64,000 nt of DNA, taken from Bradyrhizobium_A sp052115025 (GTDB lineage Bacteria; Pseudomonadota; Alphaproteobacteria; Rhizobiales; Xanthobacteraceae). Below the pieces are notes generated by a model, which was not told the DNA's origin, ran no database searches, and saw nothing but the letters and a program-made list of their open reading frames with translations. The position numbers and the translations under genes were made by a program. Position 1 is the first letter of the stretch; every line of letters starts with the position of its first letter. Below are positions 17,093-25,434 of the stretch, piece by piece. Where the stretch lies: NCBI RefSeq assembly GCF_052115025.1, contig NZ_JBFRFW010000013.1, forward strand, positions 62,001 to 126,000. Reading direction: 5' to 3'.

Positions 17093-18046
17093 ATGCGGTT
17101 CGCAGTCAGGATCTTCGGTGTGGTGGCCGTGTTTGCCGCAGCCGCGGGGCTATGGCTGTTTGCAGGCCTCAAAGGTCCACTGCCGCTGGTCCGCGATGGC
17201 GGCACCTACTGGCTGGCGGTGACGCCGACCAGTCCGCTGCTCACCCACGCGATGCGGGTGGCGCTGGCGAGCAACGCCGCGCCGACCCCCGGCCGTCTCG
17301 ACTGGCAGGCCGTCGACGGAGGCTTCGAGGTCGCCGATCTGCCCGTGCTGATGAACGGCGAGGTGGTCGAGCACCTGCTGCTGGCTCGCATCGATCCCGC
17401 ACGCTTTCGCTTCGTCGCCCACAACGCAGCCTCTGGGCAGCGCGACCTCGATCACTGGCTGGCGAAGACGGGAGCGGCCCTCGTGGTCAACGGCAGCTTC
17501 TTCTCGCGACGAGGCGAGCCGGCGACACCGTTCCTCAGCGGCGGCGCGCCGCTCGGGCCGCAGACCTATGACGCGCGGGCCGGGGCCTTCGTGGCGTCGG
17601 CGGCGTCGGCAGCCGTGCACGACCTTGCCGCCACCGACTGGCGTATCGCCTTCCAGGGCGCGACCGATGCCATGGTGTCCTACCCGCTGTTGCTGTCGCA
17701 CGGCGTGAGCCGGGTCGCCAATCCAACGCGCTGGCTCGCGACGCGCAGCTTTGTCGGCCAGGACGCCGCCGGCCGCATCATTGTCGGAACGACGACCGAC
17801 GCGTTCTTTTCACTGACGCGGCTTGCGGGCTTCCTGCGCGATGCGCCGCTCGGCCTGACGATCGCGCTCAACCTCGATGGTGGCCCGGTCGCCTGTCAGG
17901 GCGTCGCGTTGAACGGCTTCGCGCGCAAGAGCTATGGCCGCTCCGAGGCACGGGTCGAGGGGGACGACGTGCAGTTGCTGATGAGCCTGCCATACAAGCC
18001 TGCCCAGATGCCGGTGGTTCTTGCCGCCGTCCGGCGGACGTCGTGA
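17093..18046 (+). CDS. Phosphodiester glycosidase (NAGPA-like) family protein
   Basis: A 317-residue protein with an N-terminal signal anchor (FGVVAVFAAAAGLWLFAGLKG). The C-terminal domain has ALVVNGSFFSRRGEPATPF, RIIVGTTTDAFFSLTRLAGFL and LTIALNLDGGPVACQGV, which fit the N-acetylglucosamine-1-phosphodiester alpha-N-acetylglucosaminidase (NAGPA/DUF2233-type) fold, where Asn-Gly-Ser-Phe-Phe and Asp-Gly-Gly blocks are conserved. It is probably an envelope enzyme acting on a sugar phosphodiester or polysaccharide. ATG 17093 follows GCAGGGG. The next small secreted gene starts 35 nt downstream. Confidence 0.7.
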   Translation: MRFAVRIFGVVAVFAAAAGLWLFAGLKGPLPLVRDGGTYWLAVTPTSPLLTHAMRVALASNAAPTPGRLDWQAVDGGFEVADLPVLMNGEVVEHLLLARIDPARFRFVAHNAASGQRDLDHWLAKTGAALVVNGSFFSRRGEPATPFLSGGAPLGPQTYDARAGAFVASAASAAVHDLAATDWRIAFQGATDAMVSYPLLLSHGVSRVANPTRWLATRSFVGQDAAGRIIVGTTTDAFFSLTRLAGFLRDAPLGLTIALNLDGGPVACQGVALNGFARKSYGRSEARVEGDDVQLLMSLPYKPAQMPVVLAAVRRTS

Positions 18047-18081
18047 CGGCGGCACCCGTGCGCAGGGAGGATCATCACGTC

Positions 18082-18405
18082 ATGAAGACCGCCATCATTC
18101 TGCTCGCTGCCGTGGCCGCGTCGATGCTGGGACAGGTGATGCCGGGGACCGCAGCTGGCTGCCGCGACGACATGCTGACGGCGGACCAGAATGTCCGCCG
18201 CACCCGCACCGGGCTCGACAACGCAGCCGGTGATACCGACGCGGCGCAGTGCACCGCCTATCGCCGCCACATCGACGCGCTCTCCGACTACCGCAGCGTG
18301 ATCGCGCGCTGCGACCGTGGGCCGAACCAGTCCCAGAACGTGCAGGCGGTCGACACCGAGATCGTCACGCTGGCGCCGCGCATGCGTGCGGTGTGCAAGC
18401 CGTGA
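18082..18405 (+). CDS. Small secreted protein of unknown function
   Basis: A 107-residue protein; ATG 18082 is preceded by AGGGAGG. It has a signal peptide (AIILLAAVAASMLGQVMPGTAAG) and a mature helical part with four cysteines (GCRDD, QCTAY, RCDRG, VCKP), probably two disulfides. It follows the glycosidase-like gene closely and may be cotranscribed. No family recognised. Confidence 0.6.
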   Translation: MKTAIILLAAVAASMLGQVMPGTAAGCRDDMLTADQNVRRTRTGLDNAAGDTDAAQCTAYRRHIDALSDYRSVIARCDRGPNQSQNVQAVDTEIVTLAPRMRAVCKP

Positions 18406-18694
18406 AACGTGGTCGTCCGGTCGGTGGCTGATCACGGTCGAGAAGTTGTGACGGCGCGGCGATACGCGTCCGCGCCGCGCGGCTGAACCTTTCCCTGCCT
18501 TTGCCTGACACATGGAATGGGTCGTCCGGCCCCGTTGTGCGCGCCGCAGTCGCATGCGGCGGCGGCGGCGAAAGATCGTCATCGTTGCGCTGGATGAGAC
18601 GATTTTCGGGCTGGCCTGTGGAACAGTCGCCGGGATCAGGCCAGCCGGAATGGCCTGCCACCCGGCCGCAGTGCGGTCGATGTCAGGTGGCCTG

Positions 18695-19498
18695 ATGGAG
18701 AAATCGATCTTGCGACCCAATCAGCTGTCGCGGCCCGCCCGACGGACCCGCATCGAAAGCCCCACGTTTCATTTCAGATCCGCGACTGTCGGAATCGTCT
18801 GTGTCGTGATCGTGCTGCTGCTCGCGCTGGTCAGCGCCGCGCGGGCGCAGACCGAGGTGATCGCGGCACGGACCACGATCGCGCTGGTCGCGTCATCGTC
18901 GGAAGCGTCGGCACCGGGCGATGCCGTGACCTTCACCGCGCAAGTCGACGCCGATCGCGGCGCGGTGCCCGGCGGCTTCATCGACTTCTTCGACGAGGCG
19001 ACCATGCGCTGGCTCGGCCGCGCCGCGGTCGCGTCACCCGCGATCACGGTCGCTGACCTGGCGCCGGGAGAGCATCCGATCCGGGCGCACTACACCGGCA
19101 CCACCGACTTCATGCCGTTCATCGCGCTGCCGAGCTCCTCGAACGTGCTGGTGCACCGGGTGCAGGCGCCGTCGCGGCTCGAGGTCTCATCCTCCCCGAA
19201 TCCGGGCGTGGCCGGCGAGCCGCTGACGGTGTCCGCGGTGGTCAGCGCGCCCGCGGGCACGCCGACCGGCATGGTCACGTTCAGGGATGGCGATCACGGG
19301 CTGATGGCGCGGGTGCGGCTCGACGGCCGTGGCCGCGCCAGCTTCACCACCTCGGCGCTGCCCGGCGGCTCGCATCTGCTGAGCGCCGAGTACGAGGGCG
19401 ACAGCCGCTTCGCCCGGGTCACCACGACCGTCCGCCTCGAGATCACCGCGCGGAGCGACGCCTGGTCGGTCGGCAGCGCTGAGGTCGGCAGCGATTGA
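18695..19498 (+). CDS. Secreted bacterial Ig-like (Big_3) repeat protein
   Basis: About 267 residues from ATG 18695 behind AGGTGG; ATG 18680 is possible. A long positive N-terminus is followed by one hydrophobic segment (IVCVVIVLLLALVSAARA), a signal peptide or anchor. Two Ig-like beta-sandwich repeats follow: SSSEASAPGDAVTFTAQV ... GGFIDFFDE and SSPNPGVAGEPLTVSAVV ... TGMVTFRDG, each closing with GxHxxxAxYxGD/T. The repeats resemble Big_3_5 domains of surface adhesins. Here they stand without any larger partner domain. Confidence 0.75.
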   Translation: MEKSILRPNQLSRPARRTRIESPTFHFRSATVGIVCVVIVLLLALVSAARAQTEVIAARTTIALVASSSEASAPGDAVTFTAQVDADRGAVPGGFIDFFDEATMRWLGRAAVASPAITVADLAPGEHPIRAHYTGTTDFMPFIALPSSSNVLVHRVQAPSRLEVSSSPNPGVAGEPLTVSAVVSAPAGTPTGMVTFRDGDHGLMARVRLDGRGRASFTTSALPGGSHLLSAEYEGDSRFARVTTTVRLEITARSDAWSVGSAEVGSD

Positions 19499-19542
19499 GC
19501 CGCGCGGGTTGACGCCGCCGGCGCATGTTCTCAAATACGGCC

Positions 19543-20217
19543 ATGGCAGTGTTCATCGGGCTCGACGGCTTCCGTCGCGGCTGGGTCGCGGTCGAGATTG
19601 CGCCGCGGCGCCGTACCATCGCATTCTGGCCTGATATCGACGCGCTGTGGGCGCGGCCTTTCACGCGTGCCGCCATCGACATGCCGATCGGCCTGCCGGA
19701 GACGGGCGACCGGGCCTGCGACCTTGCGGCCCGGGCGCTGTTGCGGCCGCACGGCGCGCGGGTGTTCACCGGCGCGCGCCGCGGGCTGTGGGCGCACGGC
19801 TCGCAAACTCTGGCCAACCGCGTGCTGAAAGCGCGCGGCGAGCCGATGGTCTCGGCGCAGCTGTGGAATCTCGGGCCGAAGATTGTGGAGATCGACGCGG
19901 CGATGACGCCGGCGCGTCAGCGCCGCGTGATCGAGGCGCATCCGGAGCTGGTGTTCTGGCGCCTCAATGGCCGCCAGCCGCTGCCACGCAAGAAGGACGC
20001 CGAGGGGCTGGGCTTGCGCCGTGCGCTGCTGCTGCGCGCCGGCTTCACGGCGCTCGACGACTGGCTCGACCGCGCCCGCATCGGCACGGGCGCGAAAGCG
20101 GACGATGTCATCGACGCCTGCGCCATGGCGCTGGCGGCCCGCGACGGGCGTGCCTGCTGTCCCGATGGCCCGGCGCCACGCGACGCGCGCGGGCTGAAGA
20201 TGCAGATCTGGTACTAG
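19543..20217 (+). CDS. DUF429 protein
   Basis: A 224-residue protein. The N-terminus FIGLDGFRRGWVAVEI and the block AAIDMPIGLPETGDRACDLAARALL with Asp-Met-Pro-Ile-Gly-Leu are typical of DUF429, an RNase-H-like fold family; ADDVIDACAMALAARDG closes the domain. DUF429 members are thought to be nuclease-like but are uncharacterised. ATG 19543 is used; ATG 19525 adds six residues. Confidence 0.7.
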   Translation: MAVFIGLDGFRRGWVAVEIAPRRRTIAFWPDIDALWARPFTRAAIDMPIGLPETGDRACDLAARALLRPHGARVFTGARRGLWAHGSQTLANRVLKARGEPMVSAQLWNLGPKIVEIDAAMTPARQRRVIEAHPELVFWRLNGRQPLPRKKDAEGLGLRRALLLRAGFTALDDWLDRARIGTGAKADDVIDACAMALAARDGRACCPDGPAPRDARGLKMQIWY

Positions 20218-20304
20218 GCACGCGGCTGCGAGCTTCGTTCAGACCTCGCCGCAAGGCGGGGCAGGATGGCGATTGACGTCCCCGGGGGCATCGCGGCGCG
20301 TCGG

Positions 20305-21114
20305 CTACAGGATCGTCGAACGGATCTTGCTTTCGACCGCGCGCGCAGCGTCCAGGATGATCTCCGCAACTTCCAGTTCTCGGCGCGGTTCCAGTCGCGT
20401 GCGAACGGCCGAAACCGTCATGGCGGCCGCCGGGCGGCCGTCCGCGGTCTTGATCCAGGTGGAAATCGACTTCGTGCCCTGCACCAGGCCGACTTCACGC
20501 AGATTGTAGCCCGTCCGCCTCGCGGCCGCGATCTGGCCGAGCACGATGGAGGCGTCGGTGCGGTAGGCCTTAAATCGCGCCTCGTTGGCGGCGACGATCT
20601 TCCTAGCTTCCTGGGTGGGCATGGCCGACAGGATGGCGACGCCCGCGCTGCTGACGCCGAGCGGCCGCCGCGCGCCGATCTCGATCGAGAGCACCTGGAT
20701 CGGATAGGAGCCGATCCGGCGGTCGACGCAGAGCGTGTCGTTGCCAGTCCGGGCCGTGAGAAACAGCGTATCGCCGACCCGCTGCGACGTGCGCTTGAGA
20801 ATGTCGTCGGCCGCCGCAAGCAACGGGGAAGGCGATGGGCGCGCCAGCGCGAGTTCGGGCACCTGGCCGCCGATCGCGAACCGGCCGGTCTTGTCGTGGC
20901 GCTCGACGATGCCCTCCTCGATGAGGACGTGAACGATGCGATGCACGGTGGGGCGGGTGAGCCCGGTCGCCTGGACCACGTCGGCGAGCGGCAGTCCGGC
21001 CTCCCGGCCTGCGGCGAGGATGCGCAGGACGGCGAGCGCGCGCCGGATGGCCTGCGCGCCGGGCCGCGGTTCCACGCTGCGATCCGCCTTCGAACGAGAA
21101 GGGTCTTTGTCCAT
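20305..21114 (-). CDS. IclR-family transcriptional regulator
   Basis: A 269-residue protein. Residues 20-85 are the winged helix (AIRRALAVLRILAAGREAGLPLADVVQATGLTRPTVHRIVHVLIEEGIV), and the rest is the IclR effector domain with GVSSAGVAILSAM and AAMTVSA. It lies divergent from the catabolic operon beginning at 21317 and most likely controls it in response to a pathway intermediate. A GTCCA-N5-TGGAC inverted repeat overlaps its start codon, a possible autoregulatory site. ATG 21114 is used; the upstream frame is not supported. Confidence 0.85.
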   Translation of the reverse strand: MDKDPSRSKADRSVEPRPGAQAIRRALAVLRILAAGREAGLPLADVVQATGLTRPTVHRIVHVLIEEGIVERHDKTGRFAIGGQVPELALARPSPSPLLAAADDILKRTSQRVGDTLFLTARTGNDTLCVDRRIGSYPIQVLSIEIGARRPLGVSSAGVAILSAMPTQEARKIVAANEARFKAYRTDASIVLGQIAAARRTGYNLREVGLVQGTKSISTWIKTADGRPAAAMTVSAVRTRLEPRRELEVAEIILDAARAVESKIRSTIL

Positions 21115-21123
21115 AATGTGGAC
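21109..21123. promoter_or_regulatory. Possible operator at the IclR gene start
   Basis: Inverted repeat with arms GTCCA (21109-21113) and TGGAC (21119-21123) around 5 nt. It overlaps the IclR start codon and lies in the divergent control region. Short arms make this tentative. Confidence 0.3.
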
Positions 21124-21246
21124 AAGAAACGCATAATTCGGTCGACACGTAAACCGTAAAAATCGAATGTCCGGCGCGGCGATCGCGATCGACTGCAACG
21201 ACAACAGGGTGGACGGTGATCCGCCGCCAGGCTTTGGGAGGATGCA

Positions 21247-21306
21247 ATGAAACGTCTCGCATTGGTGCGATCTGCTCGCGCGTCGACCTCGACCGGCCGG
21301 GCCTAG
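21247..21306 (+). CDS. Putative 19-residue leader peptide
   Basis: ATG 21247 sits 5 nt behind a strong GGGAGG site and opens a short frame reading MKRLALVRSARASTSTGRA before TAG at 21304. It ends 10 nt before the flavin-reductase start, so ribosomes finishing it would reach the next start. It may be a leader peptide, a translational coupler, or a remnant of a lost gene. No codon bias toward one amino acid points to classical attenuation. Confidence 0.35.
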   Translation: MKRLALVRSARASTSTGRA

Positions 21307-21316
21307 CAGCGAGACG

Positions 21317-21937
21317 ATGATGCAGATCGATCCTGCGGACCTCGGTGCGGAAAAGATCTACCGGCTGATGACCGGCATCGTGGTGCCGCGTCCGATCGCC
21401 TGGGTGACGAGCTTGTCCGGCAGCGGCGTGCTCAACCTCGCCCCGTTCAGCGCCTTCACCTTCGTCTCGCAGAAGCCGCCGATGCTGGCGATCAGCGTCG
21501 GGCGCAAGGCGGGCGTCTACAAGGACACCGCGCACAACATCCTCGACACCGAGGAGTATGTCATTCACATCGCCGATGCGCCGCTGATGAAGGCCGTGCA
21601 CGACAGCTCGATCGAGCATCCGCCTGAGGTCAGCGAGGTCGAACTGCTCGATCTCGCAACGCTGCCGAGCGAGCGCATCAAGGTGCCGCGGCTTGCGGCG
21701 CCGCCGGTCGCGATGGAGTGCCGCTTTCGCCAGTGTCTCGAATTCGGCGATGCCCGCAGCCGCCTGATCGTCGGCGAGGTCGTCATGTTCCATGTCCGCG
21801 ACGGCCTTGTCGTCAACGGCAAGATCGAAACCGAGGCGCTCGATCCGATCGCCCGTATCGGCGGTCCGCGCTACGCGCGTCTCGGCGACATCGTCACGTT
21901 GAACGCCGTGTTCCAGACCCCGAAGTCGGTCGATTGA
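21317..21937 (+). CDS. Flavin reductase-like / FMN-binding protein
   Basis: A 206-residue protein of the flavin reductase-like split-barrel family. Landmarks are GIVVPRPIAWVTSLSGSGVLNLAPFSAFTFVSQKPPMLAIS for FMN binding and EYVIHIADAPL. It could supply reduced flavin to a monooxygenase, as HpaC does, or be a flavin-dependent decarboxylase-like relative. It is the first enzyme gene of the operon 21317-26310. Confidence 0.75.
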   Translation: MMQIDPADLGAEKIYRLMTGIVVPRPIAWVTSLSGSGVLNLAPFSAFTFVSQKPPMLAISVGRKAGVYKDTAHNILDTEEYVIHIADAPLMKAVHDSSIEHPPEVSEVELLDLATLPSERIKVPRLAAPPVAMECRFRQCLEFGDARSRLIVGEVVMFHVRDGLVVNGKIETEALDPIARIGGPRYARLGDIVTLNAVFQTPKSVD

Positions 21938-21986
21938 CAGCCAATTGACAGCCATGGGTGCGACATCAAGCCAAGGCGGGCCCGCC

Positions 21987-23312
21987 ATGAATGAAGAGTC
22001 CTCGCTGTCCGGAAGCGGCGCCTATACGACGCGCGAGCGCGCCGCGATCATCGTCTCCTGCATGCTGGGCTTCGCGCTCGACCTCTACGACGTCCTCATC
22101 ATGCCGTTCCTGATGAGCTCGATCCAGGCTTCGCTCGACATCTCGCTGGCCCATGTGGCGAGCATCACCAGCCTGACCCTGGCCGGATCGGTCATCGGCG
22201 GCGCGCTGTTCGGCTGGCTCGGCGACCGCATCGGCCGCAAGCAGGCGCTGCAGCTCACGCTCGGCGTGTTCGCGGCCGGCTCGATCGCCTCCGCGTTCGC
22301 CTGGAACTATCCCAGCCTCGCGATCCTGCGCTTCATCACCGGCGTCGGCCTCGGCGGCGAGTGGGGCGCCGGCATGGTGCTGTTCAACGAAGCCTGGAAC
22401 AAGGATCGTCGCGGTCTCGGCAGCGCGTTCATCCAGGGCAGTGCGGTGCTGGCCAGTGCCGGCGCGTCCATTGTCGGCGTCTGGGCCACCACCTCCTTCA
22501 GCCTCGAATGGGGATGGCGCATTGCGCTGCTCACCGGCGGGGCGCCGCTGGTGCTGATGATCTTCATCCGCTTCTTCATGCCGGAATCGAAGGCGTGGCT
22601 GCAGTTCGACCGCGCGCGCAAGAGCGGCCTGGTCGAGCGGACGGTCAGCACCACGAACACGCTGGTGCTGATGTTCAGAGGGAAACTGCTGCGGATTTCG
22701 GTGATGTGTCTCGCCTGGATGATGGCCTACATGTTCTCCTACTACGGCGTGGTCGTTTTCATGCCGACGCTGATGCAGAAATCGCTCGCCGCGCCGCCTG
22801 AAGTGGTGCGCAACATCTCGGTGATCGCCTCCATCGTCGGCGGCTGCTCGTACATCAGCATGGGTGCGCTCAACGACGCGTTCGGCCGCCGCTTCGGGGC
22901 GCTCGTGCCGGGGGTGTCGTGGGCGGTGATGGCCGGCTGCCTCTACCTGTTCGCGCACGACAAATACGCCGGCAGCCTGCTCGGCTTCCCGATGTTCTGG
23001 ACCTACATCGCCTTCGTGATCGGCAATTCGGCGCTTGGCGTCGTCGGCACCTGGCTGTCGGAGATCTATCCCATCGAGGTTCGCTCGACGGCGGTCTCCG
23101 TCGTCTACATGGCGGGGCGCGGCGTCGGCAGCCTGGCGCCGGTGGTCGTTCCGCTCGCCGCAGCGGCGTTCGGCGGCGAGCTTGCCACGGGGATGCTGGT
23201 GGTCGCGCCGGCCATCGTCCTGTTCCTGGTGATGACATTGTCGCTGCCGGAAACGCGGGGACGCGAGCTGGCGGGAGTCGGCAAGAGAGATCTCGGCAGG
23301 CAGGCCGCCTGA
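21987..23312 (+). CDS. MFS transporter, aromatic-acid/metabolite symporter type
   Basis: A 441-residue major facilitator with 12 predicted helices. The loop 2-3 signature is GWLGDRIGRKQAL, helix 1 has the DLYDVLIMPFL acidic pair seen in the metabolite:H+ and aromatic acid:H+ symporters, and GLGGEWGAGMVL is a typical helix-4/5 motif. It probably imports the aromatic or dicarboxylic substrate of the operon across the inner membrane. ATG 21987 follows AAGGCGGG. Confidence 0.85.
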   Translation: MNEESSLSGSGAYTTRERAAIIVSCMLGFALDLYDVLIMPFLMSSIQASLDISLAHVASITSLTLAGSVIGGALFGWLGDRIGRKQALQLTLGVFAAGSIASAFAWNYPSLAILRFITGVGLGGEWGAGMVLFNEAWNKDRRGLGSAFIQGSAVLASAGASIVGVWATTSFSLEWGWRIALLTGGAPLVLMIFIRFFMPESKAWLQFDRARKSGLVERTVSTTNTLVLMFRGKLLRISVMCLAWMMAYMFSYYGVVVFMPTLMQKSLAAPPEVVRNISVIASIVGGCSYISMGALNDAFGRRFGALVPGVSWAVMAGCLYLFAHDKYAGSLLGFPMFWTYIAFVIGNSALGVVGTWLSEIYPIEVRSTAVSVVYMAGRGVGSLAPVVVPLAAAAFGGELATGMLVVAPAIVLFLVMTLSLPETRGRELAGVGKRDLGRQAA

Positions 23313-23334
23313 CACGGGCCAGAGGGATCATCAC

Positions 23335-24195
23335 ATGCGACTGTTGAGTTATCTGGTGAACGGCGAAGCGCGCTATGGCGCAGCCGTCGAAGGCGGGGTG
23401 GTCGATCTCTCCCGGCGGATCGGGCGGTATTTTCCCGACCTGAAGGCGCTGATCGCCGGTGACGGACTTGGCCGGGCCAAAGAGGTCGTCGCGGGCGAAA
23501 CGCCCGATCACGCCCTGGTCGAGCTGGCGTTGCTGCCGCCGGTGCTGACCCCGGAAAAGCTCTGGTGCATCGGCGTGAACTACATGGACCGCAACGCCGA
23601 GTACAAGGACAACTCGGATCTGCCCAAGTACCCGAGCCTGTTCGTGCGCAACATGTCGTCCGTGGTCGGCGCGGGGCAGGGCATCGAGAAGCCCGCTGTC
23701 TCCGAGCAGCTCGACTATGAGGGCGAACTCGTCATCGTGATCGGCAAAGAGGGACGGCACATTCCGCGCGAGGCCGCCTGGTCGCACATCTTCGGCATGA
23801 CGCTGTGCAACGAAGGCAGCGTGCGTGACTGGCTGCACCACGGCAAGTTCAACGTCACGCAAGGCAAGAATTTCGATCGCTCCGGCAGCATCGGCCCCTG
23901 GATCGTGACATCGGATGAATGCGATCCGCGAGGTCCACATGAGATCATCACGCGCGTGAACGGGGAAGTCCGCCAGCAGGACACCACTGCGCGCCTGATG
24001 TTTCCGTTCGACGCCCTGATCGCTTACCTCTCGACGTTCGCCACCCTCAAGCCTGGCGACATGATCGCGACGGGAACGCCGACCGGCGCCGGCGCGCGCT
24101 TCGATCCGCCGCGCTGGCTCCGCCCTGGCGATGTCGTCGAGGTCGAGTCGCCGGCGATCGGGGTGCTGCGCAACGCCGTCGTCGCCGAGGCCTGA
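23335..24195 (+). CDS. Fumarylacetoacetate hydrolase family protein
   Basis: A 286-residue FAH-fold protein with LWCIGVNYMDRNAEYKD, the metal-binding Glu residues in LDYEGELVIVIGKEGRHIP, and SGSIGPWIVTSDE, NGEVRQQD and IATGTPTGAGA. Family members act as isomerase/decarboxylase in homoprotocatechuate meta-cleavage or as fumarylpyruvate or acylpyruvate hydrolases. Its neighbour is an HpaH-type hydratase, so a role on a 2-oxo-ene-dioate or acylpyruvate is likely. The next gene begins 3 nt after its stop codon, evidence of an operon. Confidence 0.85.
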   Translation: MRLLSYLVNGEARYGAAVEGGVVDLSRRIGRYFPDLKALIAGDGLGRAKEVVAGETPDHALVELALLPPVLTPEKLWCIGVNYMDRNAEYKDNSDLPKYPSLFVRNMSSVVGAGQGIEKPAVSEQLDYEGELVIVIGKEGRHIPREAAWSHIFGMTLCNEGSVRDWLHHGKFNVTQGKNFDRSGSIGPWIVTSDECDPRGPHEIITRVNGEVRQQDTTARLMFPFDALIAYLSTFATLKPGDMIATGTPTGAGARFDPPRWLRPGDVVEVESPAIGVLRNAVVAEA

Positions 24196-24198
24196 GCC

Positions 24199-25002
24199 AT
24201 GCTCGATCACGCCACCATCGCGCGTCTCGCGCAGCGCCTCGACGAGGCCGAGCAGGCCAAGACGCTGATCACGATGTTCACGCAGGACTATCCGGATCTC
24301 ACGATCGAGGATGCCTATGCGATTCAGCGGGCATGGACGGAGCTGCAGCTGCAGCGCGGCCGCATCATCAAGGGACACAAGATCGGGTTGACCTCGAAAG
24401 CGATGCAGAATGCTGTCGGCATCGCGGAGCCGGATTTCGGCGTCCTGTTCGCGGACATGTTCTATCAGGATGCGAGCGCGATCCCCTTCGACCGCTTTCA
24501 CGCGCCGCGCATCGAGGTCGAGCTGGCGTTCGTGCTGAAGGCGCCGCTGCGCGGACCGGACTGCACCATCTTCGACGTGCTCAACGCCACCGACTATGTG
24601 ACCGCGGCGCTCGAAATTCTCGAGACCCGCATGCACCGCGTCGACCCTGAGACCGGCCGGACGCGGAAGGTCATGGACACGATCTCGGACAATGCCGCGA
24701 ATGCCGCGCTGGTGGTCGGCGGACGGCCGTTTCGGCCGCTGGACACGGACCTGCGCTGGGTCGGCGCGCTGCTGTTTCGCAACGGCCAGATCGAGGAGAC
24801 CGGCCTTGCCGCCGGCGTCCTCAACCATCCGGCCAATGGCATCGCCTGGCTTGCCAATCGCCTGGCGCAGCACGACGCGCATCTTGCGGCCGGCGAGGTC
24901 GTGCTCGCCGGATCGTTCACCCGCCCGATCGATATCCGTCGCGGCGATACCTTCCACGCGGACTACGGCACCTTCGGTTCGGTGTCCTGTCAGTTCGTCT
25001 GA
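24199..25002 (+). CDS. 2-oxo-hept-3-ene-1,7-dioate hydratase-like (HpaH)
   Basis: A 267-residue protein of the HpaH/MhpD/XylJ hydratase family. Landmarks are YAIQRAWTELQLQRGRIIKGHKIGLTSKAMQNAVGI, the metal-ligand region PRIEVELAFVL, MDTISDNAANAALVVGGR and GSFTRPIDIRRGDTFHADYGTFGSVSCQF. Known members hydrate 2-oxo-hept-4-ene-1,7-dioate or 2-hydroxypentadienoate with a divalent metal. It is translationally close to the FAH gene and probably acts on its product. Confidence 0.85.
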   Translation: MLDHATIARLAQRLDEAEQAKTLITMFTQDYPDLTIEDAYAIQRAWTELQLQRGRIIKGHKIGLTSKAMQNAVGIAEPDFGVLFADMFYQDASAIPFDRFHAPRIEVELAFVLKAPLRGPDCTIFDVLNATDYVTAALEILETRMHRVDPETGRTRKVMDTISDNAANAALVVGGRPFRPLDTDLRWVGALLFRNGQIEETGLAAGVLNHPANGIAWLANRLAQHDAHLAAGEVVLAGSFTRPIDIRRGDTFHADYGTFGSVSCQFV

Positions 25003-25030
25003 GCACGGCAAAACAAGGGGAGACCGCGTC

Positions 25031-25423
25031 ATGACGGCCCAAGCACGGCGCAGAAGCATCCACATCGGCGGCTTCACGCACGCCAATCCGATTCCCAATG
25101 CCTGCCGTATCGGCAATGTCGTGATGTCCGGCGTCATCCTCGGCCGCGATCCGGCGACCGGCAGCATGCCCGAGAGCCTGGCGGTCCAGTGCGCCAACAT
25201 GTTCGCGCATATGAAGGCGACAGTGGAGGCGGCCGGCGGCAGCACCGACGACATCATCAAGATGACGGTCTGGCTCAAGGATCGCTCGCAGCGCGGGCCG
25301 CTCAATGTCGAATGGCTGAAGATGTTCCCCGACGAGCATTCGCGGCCGGCCCGCCACGCGCTGGCGATGGAGATGGACGGTGGCGCGCTGGTGCAGTGCG
25401 ACTTCACCGCGGTGATCGATTAG
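25031..25423 (+). CDS. RidA/YjgF-family protein
   Basis: A 130-residue RidA-fold protein; ATG 25031 follows AAGGGGA. The fold is visible in RIGNVVMSGVILGRD, FAHMKATVEAAGGSTDDIIKMTVWL and a C-terminal block ALAMEMDGGALVQCDFTAVID. The usual RidA Arg of the IPAR motif is not obvious, so this may be a specialised member. RidA relatives include 2-aminomuconate and other enamine/imine deaminases, so this one may process a nitrogen-bearing ring-cleavage product. Confidence 0.8.
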   Translation: MTAQARRRSIHIGGFTHANPIPNACRIGNVVMSGVILGRDPATGSMPESLAVQCANMFAHMKATVEAAGGSTDDIIKMTVWLKDRSQRGPLNVEWLKMFPDEHSRPARHALAMEMDGGALVQCDFTAVID

Positions 25424-25434
25424 AGGAGCTGGCC

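Noticed and set aside
22870..25407. Minus-strand ORF of 845 codons
   Set aside because: Antisense to the catabolic operon; composition and lack of domains mark it as a shadow of high-G+C codon positions.
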